Shown: positions 44,976 through 52,723 of the stretch, one piece after another
Layout: each line of letters starts with the position of its first letter
Position numbering within the stretch: the first letter of the stretch is position 1
Assembly (NCBI GenBank): GCA_963793645.1
Contig: CAWCAW010000009.1
Coordinates: 144,401-208,400, forward strand
Direction of reading: 5' to 3'
DNA length: 64,000 nt
Source of the DNA: CAWCAW01 sp963793645
Lineage (GTDB): Bacteria; Actinomycetota; Acidimicrobiia; Acidimicrobiales; UBA8190
Notes under the pieces: generated by a model
The model's input: the letters and a program-made list of their open reading frames with translations, nothing else
Told to the model about the DNA's origin: nothing
Database searches by the model: none
Program-made: the position numbers and the translations under genes

Positions 44976-45590
44976 CTAGGCACTGGGATCGCCGGCGGGA
45001 ACGAGCGGCGCGCCATTGGGACTCATGAGGTACCAGTAACCCCCGTTGAGGTTGATGCCCTGGCCGGTGTCCATACCGGGGTTCACGTCGTCTTCATAGG
45101 TGTACAGAGGCCAGCGGTTGTACGTCACGACACGGTATCCCGGCGAGAAGGCGACCGAGCTGACCAACGCCCGGTTAACCCCCGCCCCCACTTGTGGACG
45201 AGATCCGGGGCTGATGGTCATGGGCGGCCAACTGGCCAAGCAGGTGACGTTGCAGGTGACAGCCCGCTGCTGGTCGGGAACAAACATGTACAACGAGTAC
45301 CCGGCTCCGTTGACGAGCACGGTCGCTTTGGCCTGGGCCAAATACGTGGCCTTGATGCGTACGCTCGACGATTTCGGGTTGTCAGTGGCTCCGGTATGTG
45401 AAGCGCCACATGCGGCCATGGCGATGGGCACAACGGCGAGCACGGCAACGCACGCGGGCCATCGAACCCCGCCACGACCCCGTCTCGGCAAGAAAGGATG
45501 ACGCCGCTGGCCGGCTTCACCGAAACGGCCCCGTGCGCCGCCGCGCCTGCGTGCGAAAGCCCCCTGTAGCCCCTCACACCCTTCGAACAT
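44976..45590 (-). CDS. Secreted-repeat lipoprotein (COG4315 family)
   Basis: Up to 204 residues; the start is uncertain (ATG 45590 gives an Arg/Gly-rich extension before the signal). The signal WPACVAVLAVVPIAMAAC ends in a lipobox, and the secreted repeat region contains AGYSLYMFVPDQQRAVTCNVTCLASWPP with the C-x3-C pair, then RWPLYTYEDDVNPGMDTGQG. It is a distant homologue of the lipoprotein at 9454-10110. It precedes the hemerythrin-like gene, and an IdeR-like box lies about 85 bases upstream. Confidence 0.8.
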   Translation of the reverse strand: MFEGCEGLQGAFARRRGGARGRFGEAGQRRHPFLPRRGRGGVRWPACVAVLAVVPIAMAACGASHTGATDNPKSSSVRIKATYLAQAKATVLVNGAGYSLYMFVPDQQRAVTCNVTCLASWPPMTISPGSRPQVGAGVNRALVSSVAFSPGYRVVTYNRWPLYTYEDDVNPGMDTGQGINLNGGYWYLMSPNGAPLVPAGDPSA

Positions 45591-45673
45591 CCCGAGCCCT
45601 TGGCCGATGATCCGAGCGACCTACCGTACCTATGCACTGCGGAGAGCATTTCCGGTCGCCACTCTAACGAACG

Positions 45674-45692
45674 TTAGGTCTACCTAACCTAC
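45674..45692. promoter_or_regulatory. IdeR/DtxR-like iron box
   Basis: TTAGGTCTACCTAACCTAC agrees with the IdeR/DtxR consensus TTAGGTTAGSCTAACCTAA at 15 of 19 positions by my count, and its core GTTAGGT-CT-ACCTAAC (45673-45688) is a perfect inverted repeat. It lies upstream of the secreted-repeat lipoprotein/hemerythrin pair. The match is by eye, so binding is a prediction. Confidence 0.55.
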
Positions 45693-45699
45693 CGTGGGG

Positions 45700-46033
45700 A
45701 CGATGGATACGCAACGTGAAAACCGGACGTGAGCAGCGGCGGGTGCCATAGGGCGCCCCTCTCCATCGCTTCGCACATGGCGCCAATGCGCGTGATGTCG
45801 GTGGTCAGATCCCCGGGTTCGACGTGTCGTTGCACGCCGTGTCGACCCCACGATCTTCGGCGAATCCGCGCACCTCGACAGCCAGACCGTCGGGCTCAAA
45901 TCTCGAACGATGAGCGTTCCTCGATCCCGACGCGCAGAGAACGAAGTGCAGCGGTGGCGCCCGTTGTGTTATGGGCTCCGAGTGCTCCAGCCAGGGCGCT
46001 AACAGCCGCGCCCGCCTCTACCCGCAACGCATG
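45700..46033. other. Intergenic stretch without a recognised gene
   Basis: Between the iron box and the AhpD-like gene I find no ORF with protein-like composition. A weak hairpin (GGGTGCC-ATAG-GGCGCCC near 45741) is present. The short minus-strand frames here look like chance. Confidence 0.5.
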
Positions 46034-46045
46034 TAGCGTGTCGGC

Positions 46046-46532
46046 ATGGCACGCATTTCCTTTCCGGAACGTGGCTTCGGCGAGCACGTGGACTGGGCGC
46101 TGTTACGCCCCGCCATGGCGACAGGCATGGGTGCGCTGTCGGGGGCCGTCTACGGCAACACCCAGTTGTCCGTACGCGAGCGCGAATCGGCACGTTGGAT
46201 GATCGCTCTCATCAACGACTGCGCCGTATGCCAGGACACTCGTGCGCACCAAGGCGAGGCGGCCGGCGCCGATGAGCAATTCTACGTTGAAGTGACGAAT
46301 TGGAGAACCAGTGACGTATTGTCGGACCGGGAACGCCTGGCGGCCGAGTTCGCAGAGCGATTTGCTCTCTCTCACCAATCAATGGACGACGATTTGTGGA
46401 GCCGGCTACACGCTCGAATTCGCCGACGACGAGCTTGCCGATCTGACTATCTGTTGCGGGACTTTCTTAGGCCTCGGCCGAACCATGGCCGTCATGGGCG
46501 TCCGCGCACCCGACCAGCGCATCTTGATCTGA
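46046..46532 (+). CDS. AhpD/carboxymuconolactone decarboxylase-like protein, one frameshift
   Basis: About 161 residues once one inserted base near 46417 is removed; the corrected length is a whole number of codons. It starts MARISFPERGFGEHV and has the redox pair of AhpD in NDCAVCQDTRAHQGEAAG, a helix RERLAAEFAERFALSHQSMDDDLWSRLHAR, and after the shift FADDELADLTICCGTFLGLGRTMAVMGV. AhpD-like proteins act as disulfide reductases or hydroperoxidases. TAGCGT lies exactly six bases before the ATG. A GntR gene follows. Confidence 0.8.
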
Positions 46533-46589
46533 TCTTCGGTACTCGGCCGTCATTCGGTGACTCCAGCAGGCTCCTTCGATAAGACGAAC

Positions 46590-47363
46590 ATGCCTACCAT
46601 CGACGGGAAGCCCGAAACACCGTCAGCACCCGTTTTACCCGCTCACCGTCCGCCCAAGGCAGCCATGCTCGTGGCCCAGAGCATTATCCGCGACGTGATC
46701 GGCGATGGGCTGAAACCCGGCAGTCTCCTGCCCGCTGAACGCGCCATGCTCGAGAAATACCAGACGGGCCGAGGCACCTTGCGCGAGGCGCTCCGTCTGC
46801 TCGAGTTCCAAGGCGTGATCTCGCTCAAGCCCGGTTCGCACGGCGGACCCGTTCTCCAAGATCCCAGCGCTTCGCACCTGGCGAGCACGTTCGTCCTTCT
46901 CATGCAGCTCAAAGAGGTGCCCTTCCGCAGCATCGTCGAGGTCCGTTCCGCGCTGGAGCCCGTCATCAGTAGGCTGGCCGCCCAACGCATCGATGAGTCC
47001 GCCCTTGTTGCGCTCGCTGAGACCATTGAACAGATGAAAGGTCTGGAAAAGGATCTGTTCTTCGAGGCCAACAAGCGGTTCCACGCCATCATCGCGTGGT
47101 CCTCGGGAAACGCTCTATTCGGCTACATCGTCGACTCGGTCCTCGGCATCCTCGACGGCACGACGATAGGCATCGATTACCCCGCCCATCGCCGATCGGC
47201 CATCCTCAATGCTCACATCACCATCTTTGAGGCACTGAAGGCACACGACCCCGCGGCGGCGGAGACTCGCATGCAGGACCACATCGCCGCGTACATCCGT
47301 TACGCCGAACGGAAATTTCCCCAAGTCATGGACCAAGTCATCAGGTGGGACCGCATGGTCTGA
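46590..47363 (+). CDS. GntR/FadR-type regulator
   Basis: A FadR-subfamily regulator of 257 residues (268 if it begins at the GTG 46557). The winged helix is SIIRDVIGDGLKPGSLLPAERAMLEKYQTGRGTLREALRLLEFQGVISLKPG; the C-terminal FCD domain has the metal-ligand pattern in EVRSALEPVISRLAAQ, NKRFHAIIAWSSGN and HITIFEALKAHD. It probably responds to a small carboxylic acid or acyl-CoA. It follows the AhpD-like gene and precedes a terminator-like hairpin. Confidence 0.87.
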   Translation: MPTIDGKPETPSAPVLPAHRPPKAAMLVAQSIIRDVIGDGLKPGSLLPAERAMLEKYQTGRGTLREALRLLEFQGVISLKPGSHGGPVLQDPSASHLASTFVLLMQLKEVPFRSIVEVRSALEPVISRLAAQRIDESALVALAETIEQMKGLEKDLFFEANKRFHAIIAWSSGNALFGYIVDSVLGILDGTTIGIDYPAHRRSAILNAHITIFEALKAHDPAAAETRMQDHIAAYIRYAERKFPQVMDQVIRWDRMV

Positions 47364-47382
47364 CGCCTCGGTCCTCGAGGCG
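47364..47382 (+). terminator. Terminator-like hairpin after the GntR gene
   Basis: CGCCTCG-GTCCT-CGAGGCG forms a perfect 7-bp stem with a 5-base loop, beginning at the first base after the GntR stop codon. There is no U run, as is common in high-GC actinobacteria. Confidence 0.5.
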
Positions 47383-47574
47383 ACGGACAGGCTCCCCACC
47401 AGCCGGCCCCGGGAAACACGTATTGACACGCCTCTCGGCGCTTGATCGTCGCTGAGCAGCCTGTCGGGCACTCCGCCGAGCCCCCATATCCTCATTTCTG
47501 AGGAGGAAAAGGCGGCGGCGGCCCTCGTAGTCTGGATAGGGCGGGTACTGCTTTGCCGCGATAGGGGTATCGCG

Positions 47575-49578
47575 ATGTTCGAGGGAGTGCGTTCGACTTG
47601 GTGGGCGGCCAGGCGTTCTCGAAACGAGTGCGTGGTGATTGACGGGGGTCGAAGGCCGCCCGGGCGTTCCTCGCGCCAAGGCTCCGCCATGCCGGTATCG
47701 TGGTGGCACGTCGTGGTGGCCTGCTTACCTGTCGTGGCCATAGCTGCCGTCTGCACGCTGGCGGCCTTGTCGTTCTCCTCGGCATCGTCTGCGCAACAGG
47801 GTTGGTCGGAGCCCACCACCATCGATGCCAGTCCCCTGCTGTCGGTCTCGTGTCCCACCACCACCTTCTGCGCGGCGGTGGACAACTCCGGAAGCGTCCT
47901 GACCTATGACGGCAGCAGTTGGTCGACACCATGGAGCATCGATCCTTCCAAGGCCCTCCTCTCCGTCTCGTGTCCCACCACCACCTTCTGCGCAGCGGTG
48001 GACAACTCGGGAAACGTCCTGACCTATGACGGCACCAGTTGGTCGGCACCCTCGAGCATCGATGGCTCGGGGTCGCTTCTCTCGGTTTCCTGTCCTACGG
48101 TCGGCTTCTGCGCCGCCGTTGGCAATGGGACCGTTATCTATAACGGAACCGGCTGGACCTCACCGGCAAGCATTGACGCAGGCGTCTTGTCCTCGGTGTC
48201 GTGTACCTCGTCGAACTTCTGCATCGCAGTGGATGGCTCGGGAAACGCGTTCGTGTACAACGGTGCGACGTGGTCGGTACCGACCACCATCGATGCCAGC
48301 CCAATCCTGTCGACGTCGTGCACATCGACGTCTTTCTGCATGGCGGTGGACAACTCGGGTAACGACCTGACGTACAACGGGGCCGGTTGGTCGACGGCCG
48401 CCAGCGTTGACGGCGGAACTTCATTGCTCTCCACATCGTGTCCCACCACCAGTTTCTGCACGGCGGTGGACGGTTCGGGGAACACCCTCACCTTCAACGG
48501 CACGAGTTGGTCAAACCCCACCAGCATCGAGATGAGCGACCTCGCCTCGGTGTCGTGTGCGTCAACGACGTTCTGTGTCACCGTCGGCGGAGCGGGCAGC
48601 GTGGTCGTCTACGGCCAAAACACCGTGTCCCCCACGACCACACCAACGACCACTCCGTCGTCCACTTCGGCGTCGACTCCTGGCACCGAGACCCATGCAC
48701 CGTCGGCCACCACGACGCCACCTGCGACGAGCGGCACCGGTACGGCGAAGAGCACCGCGTCGACGACCGCGGCAGCCGGTCAGAATTCGACATCGTCAAC
48801 ATCCCAGACCACCACCGCCGCCGCTGGTCTGAACTCGTCGTCGTCGTCGTCCTCATCATCCCAGACCACCGCCGGGGATCCACCCGCCACCTCAGGGCCG
48901 TCGACGCCCTCCGCCACTCCCAGCCCGACGAACGGACCGGTCTTCCGGTCGGCCTCGCCCTATTTCCGATCGAGCACCGGAGGCGGCGGCAACGGATGGC
49001 TCGACGTCTTGTGTGTGGTACTCATCCTTCTCGGTACCGGAATGATCGTCTTCGTGGACAGTCCTCGCCGGATACTCAGGCAGCTCGCGCACGTAGACGT
49101 TGCCTCGGTCGTCGACAGTCCTCGGCGAGCGATCACGCGGCTCCGGCACATCGAACTCGGGGCGGTCCTCGATAGTCCTCGCCGCGCCATCACGCACCTC
49201 GGGCACATCGACCTCGGTCCTCTCAACTTCCGACACCACGGCGCTCATGTGGCTCGTGGGCCAAAGGGGAACCCCAAGTCGCTCGACAACGTGCTTCGCC
49301 CCACGCCGAGCCATGGGCAGGACGTGACGCGCTACCAGCACCTTTCGCCGGGCTGGTACCGAGATGCCACCGACTTCGGCGTAGCGCGCTACTGGGACGG
49401 CACCGCCTTGAGCGCTGACACCCGTCCGTTGCGGCCCACCGCGGCACCTCGTCGTCCGTCGACCGTCGCATATCAGGGGCTCCCTTCCGCGTGGTACCGC
49501 GACCCGCAGAACCCCAAGGTGGCCCACTACTGGAACGGAAGCACGTTAAGCGACGCCAGGCCGTTGCTCGCCGACTAG
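47575..49578 (+). CDS. Seven-repeat cysteine-paired propeller protein with membrane anchor and two DUF2510 motifs
   Basis: A 667-residue protein (629 from ATG 47689). After a signal anchor (VVVACLPVVAIAAVCTLAAL) come seven repeats of about 40 residues, each with the core L-SVSCPTTTFCAAVDNSGN and a strand YNGTSWS, suggesting a seven-bladed propeller with a Cys-x5-Cys pair per blade. A Ser/Thr-rich linker of about 110 residues leads to a second transmembrane helix (DVLCVVLILLGTGMIVFV). After it stand three 19-residue repeats (DSPRRAITRLRHIELGAV type) and two DUF2510 copies (LSPGWYRDATDFGVARYWDG and LPSAWYRDPQNPKVAHYWNG). The function is unknown; a cell-surface sensor or adhesion role is inference. 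Confidence 0.82.
   Translation: MFEGVRSTWWAARRSRNECVVIDGGRRPPGRSSRQGSAMPVSWWHVVVACLPVVAIAAVCTLAALSFSSASSAQQGWSEPTTIDASPLLSVSCPTTTFCAAVDNSGSVLTYDGSSWSTPWSIDPSKALLSVSCPTTTFCAAVDNSGNVLTYDGTSWSAPSSIDGSGSLLSVSCPTVGFCAAVGNGTVIYNGTGWTSPASIDAGVLSSVSCTSSNFCIAVDGSGNAFVYNGATWSVPTTIDASPILSTSCTSTSFCMAVDNSGNDLTYNGAGWSTAASVDGGTSLLSTSCPTTSFCTAVDGSGNTLTFNGTSWSNPTSIEMSDLASVSCASTTFCVTVGGAGSVVVYGQNTVSPTTTPTTTPSSTSASTPGTETHAPSATTTPPATSGTGTAKSTASTTAAAGQNSTSSTSQTTTAAAGLNSSSSSSSSSQTTAGDPPATSGPSTPSATPSPTNGPVFRSASPYFRSSTGGGGNGWLDVLCVVLILLGTGMIVFVDSPRRILRQLAHVDVASVVDSPRRAITRLRHIELGAVLDSPRRAITHLGHIDLGPLNFRHHGAHVARGPKGNPKSLDNVLRPTPSHGQDVTRYQHLSPGWYRDATDFGVARYWDGTALSADTRPLRPTAAPRRPSTVAYQGLPSAWYRDPQNPKVAHYWNGSTLSDARPLLAD
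47820..48610 (+). repeat. Seven tandem coding repeats (about 120 bp)
   Basis: Repeats of 111-126 bases centred near 47846, 47966, 48086, 48200, 48311, 48434 and 48554, each encoding the S(V/T)SC...FC unit. The first two are nearly identical (for example TCTCGTGTCCCACCACCACC in both), indicating recent duplication or gene conversion; later copies have diverged. Confidence 0.8.
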
Positions 49579-49579
49579 G

Positions 49580-50005
49580 TCAGAGAGAGGCGCCGTTCGC
49601 CTCGTTGTCGAGCCACTCCCCCGCCACCAGTGACATGAACTGGGGTTGGGGACGAAATCCGAGGCCGCTGTAGAAGTCCTGCGCGTCGTCGGTCTGAAGC
49701 CCGATGTGTTGGCCCGGAACTCGATCGGCCAGCGTGCGGACCATGTGCGAAGCGATCCCTTGACGGCGGTATGCCATCGCCGTCCATACGTCGAGTAGGT
49801 AGGCGTTACATACGCCGTCGCTGAGTAGCCTCGCCATGGCTACCAGATGATCTCCGTCGCGGGCGAAGGCCACGTGCTGGGATCGCTCAAATGACAGCCG
49901 GAGGGCGAGCGCCGACCGACCATTGTCGAAGTCATCAGAGGCGAGATCGGCCTTGGCCCGGGCCCAGTCGATGCCGGCGAACGAATCATCGATCCTTATT
50001 GGCAT
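49580..50005 (-). CDS. GNAT acetyltransferase
   Basis: A 141-residue GNAT protein. The acetyl-CoA loop is TAMAYRRQGIASHMVRTLADR (Q/R-x2-G-x-A), preceded by VCNAYLLDVW and followed by LQTDDAQDFYSGLGFRPQPQFMSLV, the family's C-terminal wedge. Substrate unknown. The ATG at 50005 is chosen because the six residues of the longer frame add no fold element. It converges with the propeller gene. Confidence 0.82.
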   Translation of the reverse strand: MPIRIDDSFAGIDWARAKADLASDDFDNGRSALALRLSFERSQHVAFARDGDHLVAMARLLSDGVCNAYLLDVWTAMAYRRQGIASHMVRTLADRVPGQHIGLQTDDAQDFYSGLGFRPQPQFMSLVAGEWLDNEANGASL

Positions 50006-50079
50006 CGATACATGATGGCGCACCAGCTGAGGGTATCGAAGGGGACTATAAAAGTCCCTACCGAAGGGAGTTGACGGCG

Positions 50080-51084
50080 ATGGCGGTCGAGGCTTTGGTC
50101 ACGTACCCCGGGATCAGCGCTCAGGGTTTTGCCCACCCGGCGGACCGGGCCGCCACGGCGGCCATTCACGCCGTGCCGGGCCTCGACAAGGCCATCAAGA
50201 TCTTCAGCGAACACGGCTACGAGCGCCGGCTGCGCCAATTGCTGCTCGGCAATGCCCTGCGAGTCGGCGATGACCAGCTGCCCGCGACCTTGGCGTTGCA
50301 AAGGCGTTGCGCCAACGTGCTCGACATCGAACGATGCCCCACGCTGTACGTGACACAAGAACCGGTCGGAAGCGGACTTACCATCGGTTCCCACGAACCC
50401 ATCACATTGGTGAGCTCAGGGCTGATCAGCTCGTATAACGAGGACGAGATGTTCGCCGTCCTCGGCCACGAAATGGGCCACGTGCTTGCCGACCATGTCG
50501 GGCTGACCACGACATTTCAGCTCGTCCAGATGATTCTCGGTGGCGTCATGCGTACCGTCCCCTTGGCCGGGGTGCCTCTCATGGCGGTGTATCTGGCCCT
50601 GCTCGAGTGGTCACGGGCAGCCGAGCTGACATCGGACCGGGCCAGCGCCATTGTCACCGGGGAGCCATTGCTGCTTTGCCAGACACTCATGCGAATGGCC
50701 GGGGGTCCCGTAAAAGACCTCAACCTCGACGCCTTCATACGCCAGGCCACCGAGTACGAAGCCGAACCTGACCCATTCGCCCGGTACTCGCGTTTCTTCT
50801 CTGAGATCACCACGACACATCCGTTTCCCGTTCGGCGCGTGCGAGAGCTGATCTCGTGGGTGCAATCCGGAGAACTCGACCGGATTCGCTCCGGCAGCTA
50901 TCTCCGCCGGGGCCAGGAACCGCCGGCGTCAGCCGAGTTCGACGCCGCCTTCCAGCACTACCGAGCGCGCTTCTCGACGATCATCGATCGAGCCGGTGAC
51001 GGCATCTCCACTGTCTTCGACCGTGTCACCACTTGGCTGGGCGGAAACGACGGAGATCGCCAACCGGGACAAGAGCCTCTCTGA
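50080..51084 (+). CDS. M48 family zinc metallopeptidase
   Basis: A 334-residue peptidase of the M48 family. The zinc motif HEMGH is at residues 130-134, with the third ligand probably the Glu in EWSRAAELTSDRAS. A short hydrophobic stretch (FQLVQMILGGVMRTVPLAGVPLMAVYLALL) lies between them and could touch the membrane. The C terminus is helical with an acidic tail. It probably takes part in membrane-protein quality control like HtpX, though it lacks the N-terminal HtpX helices. AGGGAG is present before the start region. Confidence 0.87.
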   Translation: MAVEALVTYPGISAQGFAHPADRAATAAIHAVPGLDKAIKIFSEHGYERRLRQLLLGNALRVGDDQLPATLALQRRCANVLDIERCPTLYVTQEPVGSGLTIGSHEPITLVSSGLISSYNEDEMFAVLGHEMGHVLADHVGLTTTFQLVQMILGGVMRTVPLAGVPLMAVYLALLEWSRAAELTSDRASAIVTGEPLLLCQTLMRMAGGPVKDLNLDAFIRQATEYEAEPDPFARYSRFFSEITTTHPFPVRRVRELISWVQSGELDRIRSGSYLRRGQEPPASAEFDAAFQHYRARFSTIIDRAGDGISTVFDRVTTWLGGNDGDRQPGQEPL

Positions 51085-51210
51085 GTTCGACGGTAAAGAC
51101 CAGACCTCCGGCCGTCAGCCACGCCACCCGCTGGTCACCCACCCAACGGGGATCACCTCGGGGGCCCGAAACACGGAGGGGCCCGGTGCGGGCGAGCCGG
51201 CGGGACTCTG

Positions 51211-51236
51211 GGAGTAATCACTCCTAGAATGGGAGC
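51211..51236 (+). promoter_or_regulatory. Leaderless merR promoter with palindrome
   Basis: GGAGT-AATC-ACTCC (51211-51224) is an inverted repeat directly next to TAGAAT (51225-51230), which sits six bases before the ATG at 51237. This places a MerR-type operator in the -35/-10 spacer and transcription start at or near the start codon. Confidence 0.65.
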
Positions 51237-52016
51237 ATGGCCGCCGAATTCGAGTTGAGGGTCGAAGAGCTGGCCCGCCGCTGCGGCGTCTCGGTCGACA
51301 CCATTCGCTTCTACCAAAAGCGGGGTTTGCTCGATCCGCCGCTTCGTCAGGGTCGTATAGCCCTGTACGGGTTGGCCCACGCCGAACGATTGGGGCGCAT
51401 CAAGGAGCTCCAAGCCATGGGCCTCACCTTGGCGGTGATCAGCAAGGTCCTCTCCGGCGAGCTCGATGACGCCGACCTACCGCTGGCAGCCGTCGTGGCC
51501 AGGGCCCGAGTGCAGGGCGAAGCCCAGCTCACCTTGCTCACCCTCGGCGAGCTGGCCGAGCGCTCGGGCGTCCCGGTGGAGCTCATAGAGGCGGTGGTGC
51601 GTGACGGCCTTCTCGTGGCGCGTTGGGTGGAGGGCGTGCAGTACTTCACCGACGTCGACATCGGGGTTGTCGAAGCCGGGTTGCAGTTGCTCGGAGCCGG
51701 CATCCCGCTTCCTGAGCTGATGGCACTGGCCCGCCTTCACGACCGCGCCGCGCGAGATACCGCGGAGGCAGCCGTGAAGCTCTTCGACGTGCACGTGCGC
51801 CAGCCATTGCGCCAGGCGACATTGAGCCCTGACGAACGCGCCGAGCAGTTGGTGGAGTCGTTCAACAAGCTCCTGCCCGCCGCCAGCGCTCTTGTCTCGC
51901 ACCATTTTCGCCGCGTCCTGCTCGAGATCGCCCAAGCACATCTGGAATCTGTCGGCGAGCCGGCTGAGATCGCGGCGGCCATGGACGAAGCCAGGAAGAT
52001 GACGGAGCACGCGTGA
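51237..52016 (+). CDS. MerR family regulator, cotranscribed with menG
   Basis: A 259-residue MerR-type protein. The N-terminal winged helix is LRVEELARRCGVSVDTIRFYQKRGLLDPPLRQGRIALYGLAHAERLGRIKEL, followed by a second HTH-like segment (LTLGELAERSGVPVELIEAVVRDGLLV) and a helical C-terminal domain with no cysteine metal site. This double arrangement resembles actinobacterial MerR proteins of unknown ligand. Its TGA overlaps the GTG of menG (GTGA), so it may tune menaquinone synthesis. The start has a leaderless promoter and palindrome. Confidence 0.85.
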   Translation: MAAEFELRVEELARRCGVSVDTIRFYQKRGLLDPPLRQGRIALYGLAHAERLGRIKELQAMGLTLAVISKVLSGELDDADLPLAAVVARARVQGEAQLTLLTLGELAERSGVPVELIEAVVRDGLLVARWVEGVQYFTDVDIGVVEAGLQLLGAGIPLPELMALARLHDRAARDTAEAAVKLFDVHVRQPLRQATLSPDERAEQLVESFNKLLPAASALVSHHFRRVLLEIAQAHLESVGEPAEIAAAMDEARKMTEHA

Positions 52017-52723
52017 AGTCGACGGCAGGGGACAACGAGCCTTCAGTGCTTCCTCGGGCCGAGGAGAAGCGAGCCGTCGTGGAGGCCATGTTCGACCGCA
52101 TCGCCGGAAACTACGAGCGCACCAACCGTGTCATCTCGATGGGATTCGACCGCCGGTGGCGCCGCTACACGGTGCGACGTCTCGGACTTGGCCCTGGGGC
52201 CCTCGTCCTCGATCTGGCCTGCGGCACCGGCGACATGGGCCGGGTGCTGCGCGCCAAGGGACATGAAGTCGTCGGTCTCGATTTCTCCGCCAACATGCTC
52301 CACTACGCCCACTCGGATAGTCGCTTCGTGCGGGCCGACGTCTTGGCCCTGCCCATGGCGCCAGGCATCGCCGACGGGGTCACCTGCGGCTTCGCCCTTC
52401 GCAACTTGGTCGATCTCACCACCTTTTTCTCCGAATGCTCCCGAGTCCTGCGCCCAGGGGGGCGCGTGGCGATTGTCGACGCGGCCATGCCTAAGCGCAT
52501 ATGGGCCCGGGCCGGGCACCGGGTCTGGTTCACGCACGTGGTGCCCTGGCTCGGCGCTCGGATGTCCGAATCCACCGCCTATCGGTACCTGGCGGCGTCG
52601 ACGGTCTATCTGCCCCCCGACGACACGTTGCGCTCGGTGCTGTCGGATGCGGGTTTCTCGCACATCGAGATCGCCGAGCTGACCTTCGGCGCGGTGAAGG
52701 TACTCACCGCCACCAAACGATGA
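52013..52723 (+). CDS. menG: Demethylmenaquinone methyltransferase (UbiE/MenG)
   Basis: A 236-residue class I methyltransferase that completes menaquinone by C-methylation. FDRIAGNYERTNRVISMGFDRRWRR is the UbiE family signature, VLDLACGTGDMGRVL is SAM motif I, and GFALRNLVDLTTFFSECSRVLRPGGRVAIVD the second signature. The GTG start overlaps the merR stop and the TGA overlaps the menF ATG (ATGA). The gene lies in a men cluster. Confidence 0.93.
   Translation: MKSTAGDNEPSVLPRAEEKRAVVEAMFDRIAGNYERTNRVISMGFDRRWRRYTVRRLGLGPGALVLDLACGTGDMGRVLRAKGHEVVGLDFSANMLHYAHSDSRFVRADVLALPMAPGIADGVTCGFALRNLVDLTTFFSECSRVLRPGGRVAIVDAAMPKRIWARAGHRVWFTHVVPWLGARMSESTAYRYLAASTVYLPPDDTLRSVLSDAGFSHIEIAELTFGAVKVLTATKR

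Noticed and set aside
45684..46202. Short overlapping frames between the iron box and the AhpD-like gene
   Set aside because: Different strands overlap each other, composition is Arg/Ser/Pro-rich, no motif or start signal.
47820..48610. Tandem repeat array considered as CRISPR or minisatellite
   Set aside because: Units are coding, about 120 bp, in one frame, and encode a clear protein repeat.
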